Assembly: GCA_003490025.1 (NCBI GenBank)
Contig: DNJC01000089.1
Span: 55,553 to 119,552, forward strand
From: Geobacter sp.
Lineage (GTDB): Bacteria; Desulfobacterota; Desulfuromonadia; Geobacterales; Geobacteraceae
Direction of reading: 5' to 3'
Length of the DNA stretch: 64,000 bases
Part shown: piece by piece, positions 36,612-44,413 of the stretch
Layout of the letters: every line of letters begins with the position of its first letter
Numbering within the stretch: position 1 is the first letter of the stretch
The notes under the pieces: model-generated
What the model was told of the DNA's origin: nothing
Databases searched by the model: none
Seen by the model: only the letters and a program-made list of their open reading frames with translations
Position numbers and translations under genes: made by a program

Positions 36612-38974
36612 ACGAACCCCATCCGCGTCAGATGCTCCTCAACCTTGGAACTCAACGTCTCAACCTCTAGCGTCAACTGCGGCAACGTTGTACTGTAACG
36701 TTCTGCAAGCTGCCTGATCCTAGACGTGAGGGATTGCGACACCCGATCCAACTCGGTATGTACATCAGCGGCGAGAGTTGCCAGCCATTTGTCATCCACA
36801 ACAAGCCTCTTCACCTCGTCCTCGGTCAGGGTGGCGTACTTTGTAGCTACCTTGGCGTCCAGTGTCTTCACGGCATCTTTCACCTTCTTGTTGGCAGCGG
36901 TTTCCGCTTCGATCAGCCCCAGATACTCGGTCAAGAGCTTCCGTTCTTCCGCAGACTCTTGGTCGTGCTTGATCACCTTGAGCCGGTCCTTGATGCTCTT
37001 CGCGGTCAACCTCCCCTTGTCGGTCTTGGCGTCTTCAAGTAGTCCGTCCTCGCCACTGTTTTCTTCCTCCAGTTCTTCGATCTGCTGGCCGATGGCGTCC
37101 CGCTCCGTCTCCAACGTTTCGATCTGTTGCTGTTCCGTGCTGAAATACCGGCTGACGATCAGCGGTGACGGGACCAGATCCGGTGTTCCCAGCCAGCCAT
37201 CACTGGCGATCAGGTACATGTCGTCCTGCATAATGTCGCTCCAATAGCTCATCAGGTGCTGGTAAACGTCATAGCGGTTGAGTAATGCCACGTCAGTGAA
37301 TACAGTCAGCAACTCCTCACTGATCTGCTCTATAAGTTCCTTGGGATGACATCCGACGGTGATTCCCTTCAATGCGGGAGTCGTGGTCGCTCTCCATCGG
37401 TCGAAGTGAACCGACACCGACTGGGTGAACGCAATAAATTCAGGATTGTCGAAGATCGTTGTCTTGATGCTGCCCGTTTCTACCCTCAGATTGCTGTAGC
37501 CGGAACGACCAGCAGGAGCAAACAGTTGTTCCCTCAGGCTGGGGCAGACCTGCCAGTATGGGGAAAGATCGGTTACGTCACGATCAGGGATGCCTCCTTT
37601 CAAGTGAGCTTCGATGTCCTGAAGATCCTCTGGTTCGGTAGCGTCAATGTATCGTGGGATGTTCAGGTTGAAGTCATTGGACTCGATCTCGGCGACACTA
37701 ACCATACGAGCAAACTTATCAACCTCCATGTGCCGGTTGAACACGTCAACGATCTTGTGGATGTCCTGATGCCGCAACCGGTTTTTGTTCCCGTCTTTCA
37801 CGAACCCTTTGCTGGCGTCGATCATGAAGATTCCGGTTCGAGCAGCGGCATGCTCCTTGTCGACGACGATGATGCATGCCGGAATCCCAGTGCCGTAGAA
37901 CAGGTTAGCCGGCAGACCGATGATCCCCTTGATGTATCCCTTGCGGATGATGTTGCGGCGGATGGTTCCTTCGGCTCCTCCACGGAACAACACGCCATGA
38001 GGGAGAATCACTGCGCCCTTGCCGGTGCTCTTCAGCGAATTAATGATGTGCAGCAGGAAGGCATAGTCGCCGTTCTTGACAGGTGGTATGCCGAAGGTGA
38101 AGCGGCCATACAGGTCGTTCGCTGGGTCGAAACCGTTACTCCATGCCTTTGTGGAGAAAGGCGGATTGGCGACCACATAGTCATGGCGCTTGATGCCACC
38201 TTCCTTCTCTTTGAAGTGCGGGGTGGAAAGGGAATTATCCTTCCATATCTCTGCCGTAGGGCAGTCGTGGAGGATCATGTTCATCTTTGCCAAAGCGGCG
38301 GTTGCGTTATCCATCTCTTGTCCATAGATCGCAAGATCCAGACGTGTGCTGCCCTTCGCTTCGTCATGGGCTTTCAATAGCAGCGACCCAGATCCGCAGG
38401 TGGGATCGTAGATCGTCTCGGCATTGCTCTTGGCGTTCCCGATGCCGATGACCTTGGCCATGATCCGTGAGACTTCTGCGGGGGTGTAGAACTGCCCTTT
38501 GCTCTTCCCAGACTCGGTGGCGAAGTGGCGCATCAGGTATTCATATGCATCACCGAGGATGTCGTCTCCCTCGGCTCGGTTGCGGCTGAAGTCCAACCCC
38601 TTAGTCTCAAAAATGGCGACAAGATTGGAAAGACGGTCCACCATCTCCTTGCCCTTGCCTAGCCGGTCGGCGTCGTTGAAGTCGGCGACATCGATGACAC
38701 CTTTCAGCTCGTTGGCCTCGGCGAGTCTTCCAATGATCTTGTTGATCTTGTCGCCAATCTCCTTGTCACCCTTCAGGGCGATCATATCGGCAAAGCTCCC
38801 ACCCTCGGGAACTTCAATCAGCGCATCTGGTTGTCCGGCGTACTTGTCGCTTACATATTTAATGAAGAGCAGGATCAGTACATAGTCTTTGTACTGAGAT
38901 GCGTCCATCCCACCACGCAGCTCGTCGCAGCTCTTCCAGAGTGATGAGTAGAGTTCAGATTTCTTGATTGCCAT
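36602..38974 (-). CDS. hsdM: Type I restriction enzyme M subunit, long form
   Basis: HsdM is the adenine methyltransferase subunit. This 790-residue protein has the N-terminal helical domain (residues 1-150), SAM motif I in YDPTCGSGSLLLKA near residue 190 and the catalytic NPPF near residue 270. It is longer than the usual ~500 residues: after about residue 480 there is an extension with charged coiled coil (EQQQIETLETERDAIGQQIE and following, about 620-760). It is the first gene of the operon. Long HsdM forms of this kind are known, but the extension's role is not. Confidence 0.93.
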   Translation of the reverse strand: MAIKKSELYSSLWKSCDELRGGMDASQYKDYVLILLFIKYVSDKYAGQPDALIEVPEGGSFADMIALKGDKEIGDKINKIIGRLAEANELKGVIDVADFNDADRLGKGKEMVDRLSNLVAIFETKGLDFSRNRAEGDDILGDAYEYLMRHFATESGKSKGQFYTPAEVSRIMAKVIGIGNAKSNAETIYDPTCGSGSLLLKAHDEAKGSTRLDLAIYGQEMDNATAALAKMNMILHDCPTAEIWKDNSLSTPHFKEKEGGIKRHDYVVANPPFSTKAWSNGFDPANDLYGRFTFGIPPVKNGDYAFLLHIINSLKSTGKGAVILPHGVLFRGGAEGTIRRNIIRKGYIKGIIGLPANLFYGTGIPACIIVVDKEHAAARTGIFMIDASKGFVKDGNKNRLRHQDIHKIVDVFNRHMEVDKFARMVSVAEIESNDFNLNIPRYIDATEPEDLQDIEAHLKGGIPDRDVTDLSPYWQVCPSLREQLFAPAGRSGYSNLRVETGSIKTTIFDNPEFIAFTQSVSVHFDRWRATTTPALKGITVGCHPKELIEQISEELLTVFTDVALLNRYDVYQHLMSYWSDIMQDDMYLIASDGWLGTPDLVPSPLIVSRYFSTEQQQIETLETERDAIGQQIEELEEENSGEDGLLEDAKTDKGRLTAKSIKDRLKVIKHDQESAEERKLLTEYLGLIEAETAANKKVKDAVKTLDAKVATKYATLTEDEVKRLVVDDKWLATLAADVHTELDRVSQSLTSRIRQLAERYSTTLPQLTLEVETLSSKVEEHLTRMGFVWN

Positions 38975-39013
38975 GCTGCTCCTTTGCGGTCTTTAAAACT
39001 GAACGGGAGAATC

Positions 39014-39046
39014 AAAAACAGCTTCTCTGCTGGTGCGGAGAAGCTG
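39014..39046 (-). terminator. Terminator downstream of the second HEPN/MNT pair
   Basis: CAGCTTCTC (39019-39027) pairs with GAGAAGCTG (39038-39046); on the minus strand five T follow (39018-39014). It separates the HEPN transcript from hsdM. The 225 bases up to 39274 hold two more inverted repeats (GCGCCTG/CAGGCGT and a CCGGCC-rich palindrome at 39238-39270) and no gene. Confidence 0.7.
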
Positions 39047-39116
39047 CATTATTACCAGAATTTTCGATTAGGTACCATACATATCGTGCCGCTCAGCCCC
39101 CATCCACTACACACTT

Positions 39117-39143
39117 AGGGGCTAGGTCCGACATTGACATAGC
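39117..39143 (+). repeat. Copy 1 of a short dispersed repeat (GGTCCGACATTGACA type)
   Basis: The segment GGGGCTAGGTCCGACATTGAC...AGCC resembles 43241-43268 (GGGGTCACGGACATTGAC...AGCC). Such words are common around small transposons in related genomes, but no transposase is present here. Confidence 0.4.
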
Positions 39144-39274
39144 CCAAGGTAGCGCCTGACTCAAAAGCAGGCGTGCGAAAGGCACCTAATGTTTGAAACC
39201 CTATTTCCCGCCATAATGAAAGGGCCTACCAGCGTCCCAGCCGCCAGCCGGCCGGCACCGGCCGCGGCTTCTTT

Positions 39275-39667
39275 TCATAGGCTAAGCTGACTTCGAACTT
39301 TTCCGGCTATTCCGACGGCAGCTGCGTGCGCCTGTTCCGCCGTTTCCTTCGTATAATTGGTCTGCCAATGCACTGGATAGCGTGTCTCGATATAAGCTGT
39401 ATTCAGAAGAATACAATCTTCCTTCAACTCATCGAAAGTGGGGTCGTGGGCCGCGCAGGTTCGGAGCAGATGAACGAGATCATGCACCCTGCCGAAATCG
39501 AGTCCTTTGCCTATGATGTATGCTTTAAGGTATTTTTCCGCCGCCTGTTGGAAATGAAAGCAAATCTGTGCGAAGAACTCATTTCCCTCAAGAAGGTTGG
39601 CCTCGGCGAAACGCAAGTCTTCCTCCGCCTTGTTCAGCCATTCCCTAATAATAGCGACATCAGCCAT
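39275..39667 (-). CDS. HEPN-domain toxin (second HEPN/MNT pair)
   Basis: This 130-residue all-helical protein is a classic HEPN domain: WLNKAEEDLRFAEANLLEG, FHFQQAAEKYLKAYII, RVHDLVHLLRTC, and ETRYPVHWQ, where RYPVHW gives the Rx4-6H-type catalytic motif near the C-terminus. Start 39667 is chosen because the domain begins at MADVAIIREW; a longer frame to 39763 overlaps the MNT gene. It follows MNT with an 8-base overlap. Predicted RNase toxin neutralised by MNT. Confidence 0.87.
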   Translation of the reverse strand: MADVAIIREWLNKAEEDLRFAEANLLEGNEFFAQICFHFQQAAEKYLKAYIIGKGLDFGRVHDLVHLLRTCAAHDPTFDELKEDCILLNTAYIETRYPVHWQTNYTKETAEQAHAAAVGIAGKVRSQLSL

Positions 39668-39977
39668 AGAGCACCTTTCCTTCCTTGAAGACGCCGGTAA
39701 CGAAAGGGTCGCCCAGAGAAAGCCGCTCTGCCACTTCGGATGGCCGGTAGACAAGGTAATCAACCGGAAGATCGGTATCCATAAGCCGATACAATTGACG
39801 TATCCTCTCAGCGCCCAACACAGGGACGTCCTCCTTCACAATCAAAAGGTCGACGTCGTTAATCTCATCATCGTCACGAGCGGCAGAACCAAACAAAATG
39901 ACCTTGTCCGGGGCATATTTAGCCACCAGCTGTAGTTTCAGGTCTTCGATGCGCAAGAAAAGTTCACGTTTTGTCAT
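39660..39977 (-). CDS. MNT nucleotidyltransferase antitoxin (second pair)
   Basis: This 105-residue minimal nucleotidyltransferase has KVILFGSAARDDDEINDVDLL at about residues 25-45, giving the GS and DxD active-site residues. In this pair MNT is upstream of HEPN, the reverse of the pair at 1.5-2.2 kb, and the overlap is 8 bases. Both partners look intact. Antitoxin role, probably by AMPylating HEPN, is taken from the characterised family members. Confidence 0.87.
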   Translation of the reverse strand: MTKRELFLRIEDLKLQLVAKYAPDKVILFGSAARDDDEINDVDLLIVKEDVPVLGAERIRQLYRLMDTDLPVDYLVYRPSEVAERLSLGDPFVTGVFKEGKVLYG

Positions 39978-40180
39978 GAGTACACCTTCGATTCGCGAGT
40001 GGAATCATTCTACCGCTTGCTGAGGATGAAGTAGGTGCAACATCTACCCTGTAGGGACCGGGAAATGCAGCCGCCAGTATACATGAATACCCGCTATAAT
40101 CAACAATATAGCGGGAAAGGACTCGATCGAACGGGTCTGCCGAGTTCGGGCGATGTCAAGCTCTGCCCCTCCTGATGCTA

Positions 40181-40276
40181 AGCCGACGCCTTGGATTCAT
40201 CTGCAAAGCCGAGATAGGTGACGAGCTTCCAGGGGAGGTACTTTGCTGTGTGGTGGGATTGGCCGGCGTTGTGTGG
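40181..40276 (-). pseudogene. Truncated copy of the GIY-YIG gene at 43485
   Basis: This 96-base segment matches 43545-43640, the middle of the GIY-YIG gene, with only about four differences. Both ends of the gene are missing and no start or GIY motif is present. It is a decayed duplicate inside a 488-bp gap (39978-40465). Confidence 0.8.
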
Positions 40277-40359
40277 TGCAAGCCCAGGGGACGAAGGCCC
40301 AACGTGCAGATATTGCATCAATTTCAGGTGTAGAAAAAGCACAGGGTTAAGAGTAAAAT

Positions 40360-40401
40360 AAGCCTCAGGTCATGAATAACTTTTATTTGACGCTGAGGCT
40401 T
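40360..40401. repeat. Inverted repeat in the leader of the 40466 gene
   Basis: AAGCCTCAGgTCA and TGACgCTGAGGCTT pair around a 15-base AT-rich loop. It may be a regulatory or terminator hairpin. Confidence 0.45.
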
Positions 40402-40465
40402 GGCGTCGGGTGAATCGCAACAGGAGGGCGAGGAAGGACTACAGTAAACGTCGAGGAGGCTCAAA

Positions 40466-40666
40466 ATGCCAAGGGACCTGCTTAAAAACAAAGAGTACGA
40501 TCTGGTTAGCGTCATCTATAACGCATCACAAGCAGCGGACACATGCCAACAGTACATAAAAGACGTCGAGGGCGATAAGGAAGTGGAAAGATTCTTCAAC
40601 GACGTCATCGACACCAACGCGAACTTGGTGCAGAAGGGCAAAGACCTGCTGAAAGGCCGGATCTAG
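40466..40666 (+). CDS. Small helical protein of unknown function
   Basis: This 66-residue charged, helical protein has a strong ribosome binding site (cgaggagg) before ATG 40466. No motif was recognised; one central cysteine lies in QAADTCQQYI. It is followed by a structured region and a terminator, so it is a single-gene transcript. Confidence 0.65.
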   Translation: MPRDLLKNKEYDLVSVIYNASQAADTCQQYIKDVEGDKEVERFFNDVIDTNANLVQKGKDLLKGRI

Positions 40667-40736
40667 AGACGCCGCGTCCCGATGAAAGTTGTTTCACCGG
40701 GACCGCATGAGAGATAACAAAGTCTCTCGGAGGTAG
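40667..40736 (+). ncRNA. Structured 3' region (two hairpins) after the 40466 gene
   Basis: GCGTCCCG/CGGGACCGC (about 40674-40706) and GAGAGA/TCTCTC (40709-40728) form two hairpins just before a strong terminator, with GGA words in CGGGACC and CGGAGG. It could be a stable 3' RNA, but there is no family match. Confidence 0.35.
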
Positions 40737-40765
40737 GGGGTTGGCTGCAAAGCCGATCCCTTTTT
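40737..40765 (+). terminator. Rho-independent terminator
   Basis: GGGGTTGGCT gcaa AGCCGATCCC pairs over 10 positions with wobbles (40737-40760), followed by five T. Confidence 0.82.
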
Positions 40766-40814
40766 CTGTGCCTACTTCCTCTCCAGATTCTGCAGAAGGC
40801 GCAGGCTCGATTAT

Positions 40815-41258
40815 TTAGGCCGCGTTCTGCAGCCGAAGGGTTTCCCACCCGATGCATGCCAGCCTGATATAAACCGGAATCGGTTTGTGCCCCCCGTGGT
40901 AGTACACGACCGTACGACGGGTGAGGCCGAGCGCCTTGGCGGCAGCAACCAGGGAGAGACCGTTTCGCTCCATCCACGCGTTGAACTCGGTCACGGGATA
41001 GGCGAGTCCCGCTTGTTCCTTACCCAACCGGTACAGGGTGTCCGCATCGATACCGAGTTCGCCGTCGCCCCACTTGATCCCGTGCCCCCATTCCTCCACA
41101 GTGACACTGGCAAAAAAAGCGGGGTCCCTAAGTTTTTCGCATCCCGGAGACTCCAAATATTCGGCCAACTCCACTCTGGTATGCTTGCCGGAGCGCCAAA
41201 ATAACGTAACCCTTGACGGCGCCTCGGCGGCAACCGATCTGATCATCTGTTGAGTCAT
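40815..41258 (-). CDS. DUF2442 protein with helix-turn-helix
   Basis: This 147-residue protein has an N-terminal DUF2442 domain: RVELAEYLESPGCEKLRDPAFF, then GHGIKWGDGELGIDADTLYRL, the usual (p.L.dp..F ... i.W.dG.di) pattern. It also has a C-terminal helix-turn-helix (LVAAAKALGLTRRTVVYYHGG). DUF2442 genes commonly follow DUF4160 genes, as here, and the couple is suspected to be a toxin-antitoxin-like module; the helix-turn-helix suggests autoregulation. Its upstream partner is broken. Confidence 0.78.
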   Translation of the reverse strand: MTQQMIRSVAAEAPSRVTLFWRSGKHTRVELAEYLESPGCEKLRDPAFFASVTVEEWGHGIKWGDGELGIDADTLYRLGKEQAGLAYPVTEFNAWMERNGLSLVAAAKALGLTRRTVVYYHGGHKPIPVYIRLACIGWETLRLQNAA

Positions 41259-41262
41259 AACG

Positions 41263-41468
41263 TCATCCTCGGTTCAACTTTTGCCACTCACTCCAGATTC
41301 GCTCCCTGTTCTGCCGAGCCCAGGCTCGCGCCTCGGCCAGAATGTCGGCTGGCGGGGCTCCGACCAAGCCCCCCCTCCTTCCGGCCAGCGCAGATGGAAA
41401 TGAGGGATGCCATGTTCGCGGCCGAAAACTTCGATCTTCCAGTTTCGGTTGTGATGAAGACGGGTCAT
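41263..41468 (-). pseudogene. Broken DUF4160 gene (frameshift at a G7 run)
   Basis: Reading from ATG 41468, NWKIEVFGREHGIPHFHLRW matches the DUF4160 start. After WPEG the frame is lost at a run of seven G (about 41370-41376), and the family's C-terminus, ADILAEARAWARQNRERIWS, continues in another frame to a stop at 41263. About ten residues expected between the halves are also missing, so a small deletion is likely. It ends 4 bases before DUF2442. Confidence 0.75.
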
Positions 41469-41999
41469 GCAGTCGCAGTATAGGGAATAATATTCCCCGT
41501 GTCAAATCCCTATGGTTCACTTTAAAGGGCGTTTTGACTCCCGATTCTCGGTTAAAACGGCGCCTACATCGACAGTTTTTTGATGAGGGGGATGATTGGC
41601 CGGATTTCCTGCTACTTTGCAAGATTGAAAGGTGAAAGCATGTAGGATTTCCCCAGGGGGGACTGAGTTGGAGAGGTGGCTCGTTCTGGATCAGGTTGCT
41701 ACGGCGGACAGCCTTCGCCAAAAAGACAAGGCTCCGACTGACTCTGGCGAGCCAGCCGAAGCCTTGGCGAAGGCTACTGGTATATTCCAATATTACCCAC
41801 TAAAACATCTAGTATTACATTCATGAAACCTAAATCCTAAGTAGCCTGTTTATTTGCGGCTTTAGCTTGCTGCTGAAATCAGACTTCCTCGCCGGTTTTT
41901 CGGACTGCGGTTCGATTCCCAGGCCATCACATGCTAACAAAAAATGTACGTTTAATCAATATCTTGTTAGTTCCTGCCAAATGAAGGCTTGGATTCCCC
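41469..41999. other. 531-bp gap with a hairpin element copy
   Basis: No gene is seen. The right part holds a copy of the ssrA-adjacent hairpin element (41702-41775). The segment 41480-41500 contains a small palindrome GGGAATAATATTCCC that could be an operator for the DUF4160/DUF2442 pair. Confidence 0.5.
41702..41775. repeat. Hairpin element, copy of the ssrA-flanking repeat
   Basis: CGGCGGACAGCCTTCGCC and the following AAGGCTCCGACTGACTC...AAGGCT are repeated at 43962-44053. The inner 38 bases form a 17-bp stem with loop TGGC. The flanking AGCCTTCGCC/GGCGAAGGCT is also an inverted repeat. Confidence 0.8.
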
Positions 42000-42509
42000 T
42001 CAGTGCCCCCAGTGCTTCTTTGCAAAAGGCTTTCTTGCGGGTGGCAGTGTTTGCCGTGCCAACCTCTCCATCTCAGCCTTAGCCGCCGCTGCTCTCTTTT
42101 GCGCTACGGTCGGTTCGAAAGTGACAAAGGGCTTCCACTCTTGCGGTCCCTTGGGAGGTGTTTCAGAGGGCGGGTCTTCGCCGTCTGGATAAACATCATA
42201 GGCCATGCATCCCCCGGAATCCTCATGAGGGAGAGCGGTGCTTATTCTCCCCGCCACCTCCCCGCTATACGAAGAGTACCATGTGATAAGCCCGGTCGGC
42301 GGGACGGCTCCGAGTTCGATGCACATATCAAAATAGACCTCCATCGGTTCCTCACCGAACAGGGTCTTTTTCTTCCTCATATCCTTGATGAGCTTTTCGA
42401 AGGCTCGTGCTGCCGCCTTAGGTGTCTTGGCCTCGACTATCGAGGTGAAGTGACCGAACCTGCCCTCTTCCGTGGTTTCATCAAACGAGAAATGCCCAAG
42501 GTAAAGCAT
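42000..42509 (-). CDS. Hypothetical protein
   Basis: This 169-residue soluble protein starts LYLGHFSFDE and has FTSIVEAKTPKAAARAFEKLI in the N-terminal half, resembling small domains that handle numeric data in accessory genes but matching no family that I can name. The C-terminal third is Pro-rich and then basic (KRAAAAKAEMERLARQ). ATG 42509 follows tcaggaggag. It is 12 bases after the membrane-protein gene, so they are probably one operon. Confidence 0.65.
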   Translation of the reverse strand: MLYLGHFSFDETTEEGRFGHFTSIVEAKTPKAAARAFEKLIKDMRKKKTLFGEEPMEVYFDMCIELGAVPPTGLITWYSSYSGEVAGRISTALPHEDSGGCMAYDVYPDGEDPPSETPPKGPQEWKPFVTFEPTVAQKRAAAAKAEMERLARQTLPPARKPFAKKHWGH

Positions 42510-42521
42510 GACTCCTCCTGA

Positions 42522-43133
42522 TTACTTCGGTTGTGGGGGCGCTGGCGGGGGTGGCGTCGGCGCATGCTGCGTTGGTGCCTGGGGTGGCGTATAGCCAGCC
42601 CCCGGATTGACTGTCGGCATTTGCGGCGGGGTGTATCCCCGTTGCCCGTTATCTGTCGGATAGTTCGGCATGAAAGCCCCCTTTTGGAGATTGGTTGATG
42701 CAAAAATAATTGTAGCGGTTATCGCCAGAACCAAAAACACCCCTGAAGCATGGTTGAGGTAATTCGTTAATCGCTCCAGCGGGTCAAGCTTCTTCAGGTT
42801 CTCGTCGTTCCCGGTTGCAACGTACGCCTCATATTTTTCGAGATGTCTTCTCAGGCATTTCTGGCTGGTAAGAAACGAGATAATCGTTGATACGATGCAG
42901 AGACAGAAAAGAACCCATGACCATATTAAGACTGTCGGGCATGCCAGTGGCGTCTTGCCGAAAACCTCCTTGAGCATCATCAGAGAAATAGCAAGCCCGC
43001 CGCTCGACAGGGTCAGGAGATATTTATCATATTGCTCCTGTCCCGCCCGAAGAGCGTCCCACAGATGCTTGCGGTACTCATTAATGGAAGGGTCGATGGT
43101 GGTATTTGGTGCCTGGCTGCTCTTTGGATTCAT
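42522..43133 (-). CDS. Membrane protein with proline-rich C-terminal tail
   Basis: This protein of about 203 residues has three hydrophobic segments at about residues 35-52, 60-85 and 125-147. A cytoplasmic-looking charged loop lies between the second and third, and the Pro/Gln/Tyr-rich tail has repeats (GYTPPQMP, GYTPPQAP, TPPPPAPPQ). Start 43133 is chosen because the longer frame (43184) adds residues with no site; neither start has a clear Shine-Dalgarno sequence. Function unknown; it is paired with the gene at 42000. Confidence 0.6.
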   Translation of the reverse strand: MNPKSSQAPNTTIDPSINEYRKHLWDALRAGQEQYDKYLLTLSSGGLAISLMMLKEVFGKTPLACPTVLIWSWVLFCLCIVSTIISFLTSQKCLRRHLEKYEAYVATGNDENLKKLDPLERLTNYLNHASGVFLVLAITATIIFASTNLQKGAFMPNYPTDNGQRGYTPPQMPTVNPGAGYTPPQAPTQHAPTPPPPAPPQPK

Positions 43134-43484
43134 GGGCGCTAACTTAGCACAATACCAGCCTTCTTGCATGTGTATTCTTGCCAAGGATTACTTAGGTGGC
43201 AAGGATACGCAGTTGCCAATAACGCTGAGGGGTCACAAACGCTGAGGGGTCACGGACATTGACAAAGCCGAGGTCGTGGAGGATTTCTTTCATCTTCTTC
43301 CTGGGGGTCTCATCTGTTTTCCAGCTTCCTTTTCCAGCAGAATGCTGGCCTTCCCAACACCAGGTGGCTCCTTTTCTCATTCTTTCGCGTTTCTGTAGAT
43401 GTGTTGGTGGGGGACATTGTTAACCTATTTTTCTGTGTCTGAAGGCGAGGGTACATGTGTACCAGCTGGCCCTAGACATGCGAA
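43134..43484. other. 351-bp gap with a short dispersed repeat
   Basis: It contains a direct repeat of CGCTGAGGGGTCAC (near 43222 and 43238), and GGGGTCACGGACATTGACAA at 43241-43260, which resembles 39117-39143. A minus-strand frame at 43192-43380 ends MKEILHDLGFVNV... but has no start signal; it may be a remnant. Confidence 0.45.
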
Positions 43485-43727
43485 CTAGAGGAAGTGCTTA
43501 TACCTGAAGGCACGGCCGGACCCCGATTTGAGATATTTTTCAAAGGCCGACGCCTTGGATTCATCTGCAAAACCGAGATAGGTGACGAGCTTCCAGGGGA
43601 GGTACTTTGCTGTGTGGTGGGATTGACCGGCATTGTGTGCCGCCAGCCGGGATTTTAGATTGGAGGTGAGGCCTACGTAATGCTGATCGGGGTGGGGAAT
43701 GCTTTGGAGGAAATAGACGTATTTCAT
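43485..43727 (-). CDS. GIY-YIG endonuclease-domain protein
   Basis: This 80-residue protein is a minimal GIY-YIG domain: YVYFLQSIPHPDQHYVGLTSN gives the YVY and YVG strands, SRLAAHNAGQSHHTAKYLPW the conserved arginine and helix, and ESKASAFEKYLKSGSGRAF the C-terminal glutamate and Lys-rich tail. Such small proteins recur in several copies in Geobacterales. Start 43727 follows ctggag. A 96-base piece of it is duplicated at 40181. Confidence 0.83.
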   Translation of the reverse strand: MKYVYFLQSIPHPDQHYVGLTSNLKSRLAAHNAGQSHHTAKYLPWKLVTYLGFADESKASAFEKYLKSGSGRAFRYKHFL

Positions 43728-44052
43728 GGGGGACTCCAGCGGAGGCAGATTCTGTCCGTCTTAGTTTATCACTCCTTGCTGGTTTCGCTGATTTCATTCC
43801 GCGAAAAAGGAATCCAATTGATACGCCTGCGGCGGATGTAACAAAGGCTCCTGGCCACGCCGGAGCCTTACCCCCCTTCGGGAGGGCTGAAAACAGCCGG
43901 AGCCATATCTTGGTGAGGGGAACAGTCCACCTTCGTTAAACGCTTGCTATGCAAGCAACTTCGGCGGACAGCCTTCGCCTAATTACGCCTGCGGCGGATA
44001 CAACAAAGGCTCCGACTGACTCTGGCGAGCCAGCCGAAGCCTTGGCGAAGGC
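43728..44052. other. 325-bp gap with two related hairpins
   Basis: Besides the ssrA terminator hairpin, AAAGGCTCC...GGAGCCTT near 43845-43868 forms a second stem that is followed on the minus strand by the same TTTGTTRYATCCGCCGCAGGCGT sequence. No gene was found. Confidence 0.5.
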
Positions 44053-44053
44053 T
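43962..44053. repeat. Hairpin element abutting the 3' end of ssrA
   Basis: This is the second copy of the repeat at 41702, with 18 extra bases between its two conserved blocks. Its right arm ends exactly at the CCA of tmRNA. Confidence 0.75.
44006..44043 (-). terminator. Strong hairpin serving as ssrA terminator
   Basis: On the minus strand AAGGCTTCGGCTGGCTC gcca GAGTCAGTCGGAGCCTT pairs at 17 of 17 positions (including G-T), followed by TGTTGT. It begins about 10 bases after the tmRNA 3' end. Confidence 0.7.
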
Positions 44054-44404
44054 GGTGGAGGTGGCGGGAATCGAACCCGCGTCCGAGAATCGTACACAGA
44101 AGGCGTCTACATGCTTGTACCTGTATTTAAGTTTAGCCCCTCAAGACTCCACTGGCCGGGATTCTTGAGTCGCGATTCCGCTTGATTTCGCCGCAGGGCC
44201 ACGGACTCTCCCTGAAACTATCCCACTGAATGACGTCCTATCCTCCCCCGTGGGAGAGGGCAGGTAGGACGTTAGCAACTTATTAGGCTGCTAAAGCGTA
44301 ATCGTAATTATCGGCGCTTAAAGCGTCACGGATTGTTTTACGAGCCACCCGTACCTCGGCATGCAACCTTTGCTTATTACCCCCGTCGAAACCTTTACAC
44401 CCCC
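44053..44404 (-). ncRNA. ssrA: Transfer-messenger RNA (tmRNA)
   Basis: tmRNA rescues stalled ribosomes. On the minus strand the 5' end GGGGGTGTAAAGGTTTCGAC and the 3' end GGTTCGATTCCCGCCACCTCC plus ACCA form the acceptor stem (GGGGGTG with CACCTCC) and T-arm of the tRNA-like domain. The tag frame reads GCC GAT AAT TAC GAT TAC GCT TTA GCA GCC TAA, giving ADNYDYALAA. Its protein partner SmpB is encoded about 120 bases upstream on the same strand. Length about 352 nt is normal. The 3' end is a known integration hot spot, which fits the accessory genes beyond it. Confidence 0.96.
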
Positions 44405-44413
44405 GTGTGAACC

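Noticed and set aside
41900..41935. tRNA fragment or att site (GGTTCGATTCCC word)
   Set aside because: The flanking bases do not pair as a T-stem, and the word does not match the tmRNA 3' end in the right orientation.
43192..43380. Minus-strand ORF of 62 residues
   Set aside because: Weak start context and overlap with a dispersed repeat; kept only as a possible remnant.
39000..44053. Integrated prophage or integrative element at ssrA
   Set aside because: No integrase, excisionase or phage structural gene is visible; only repeats and accessory genes.
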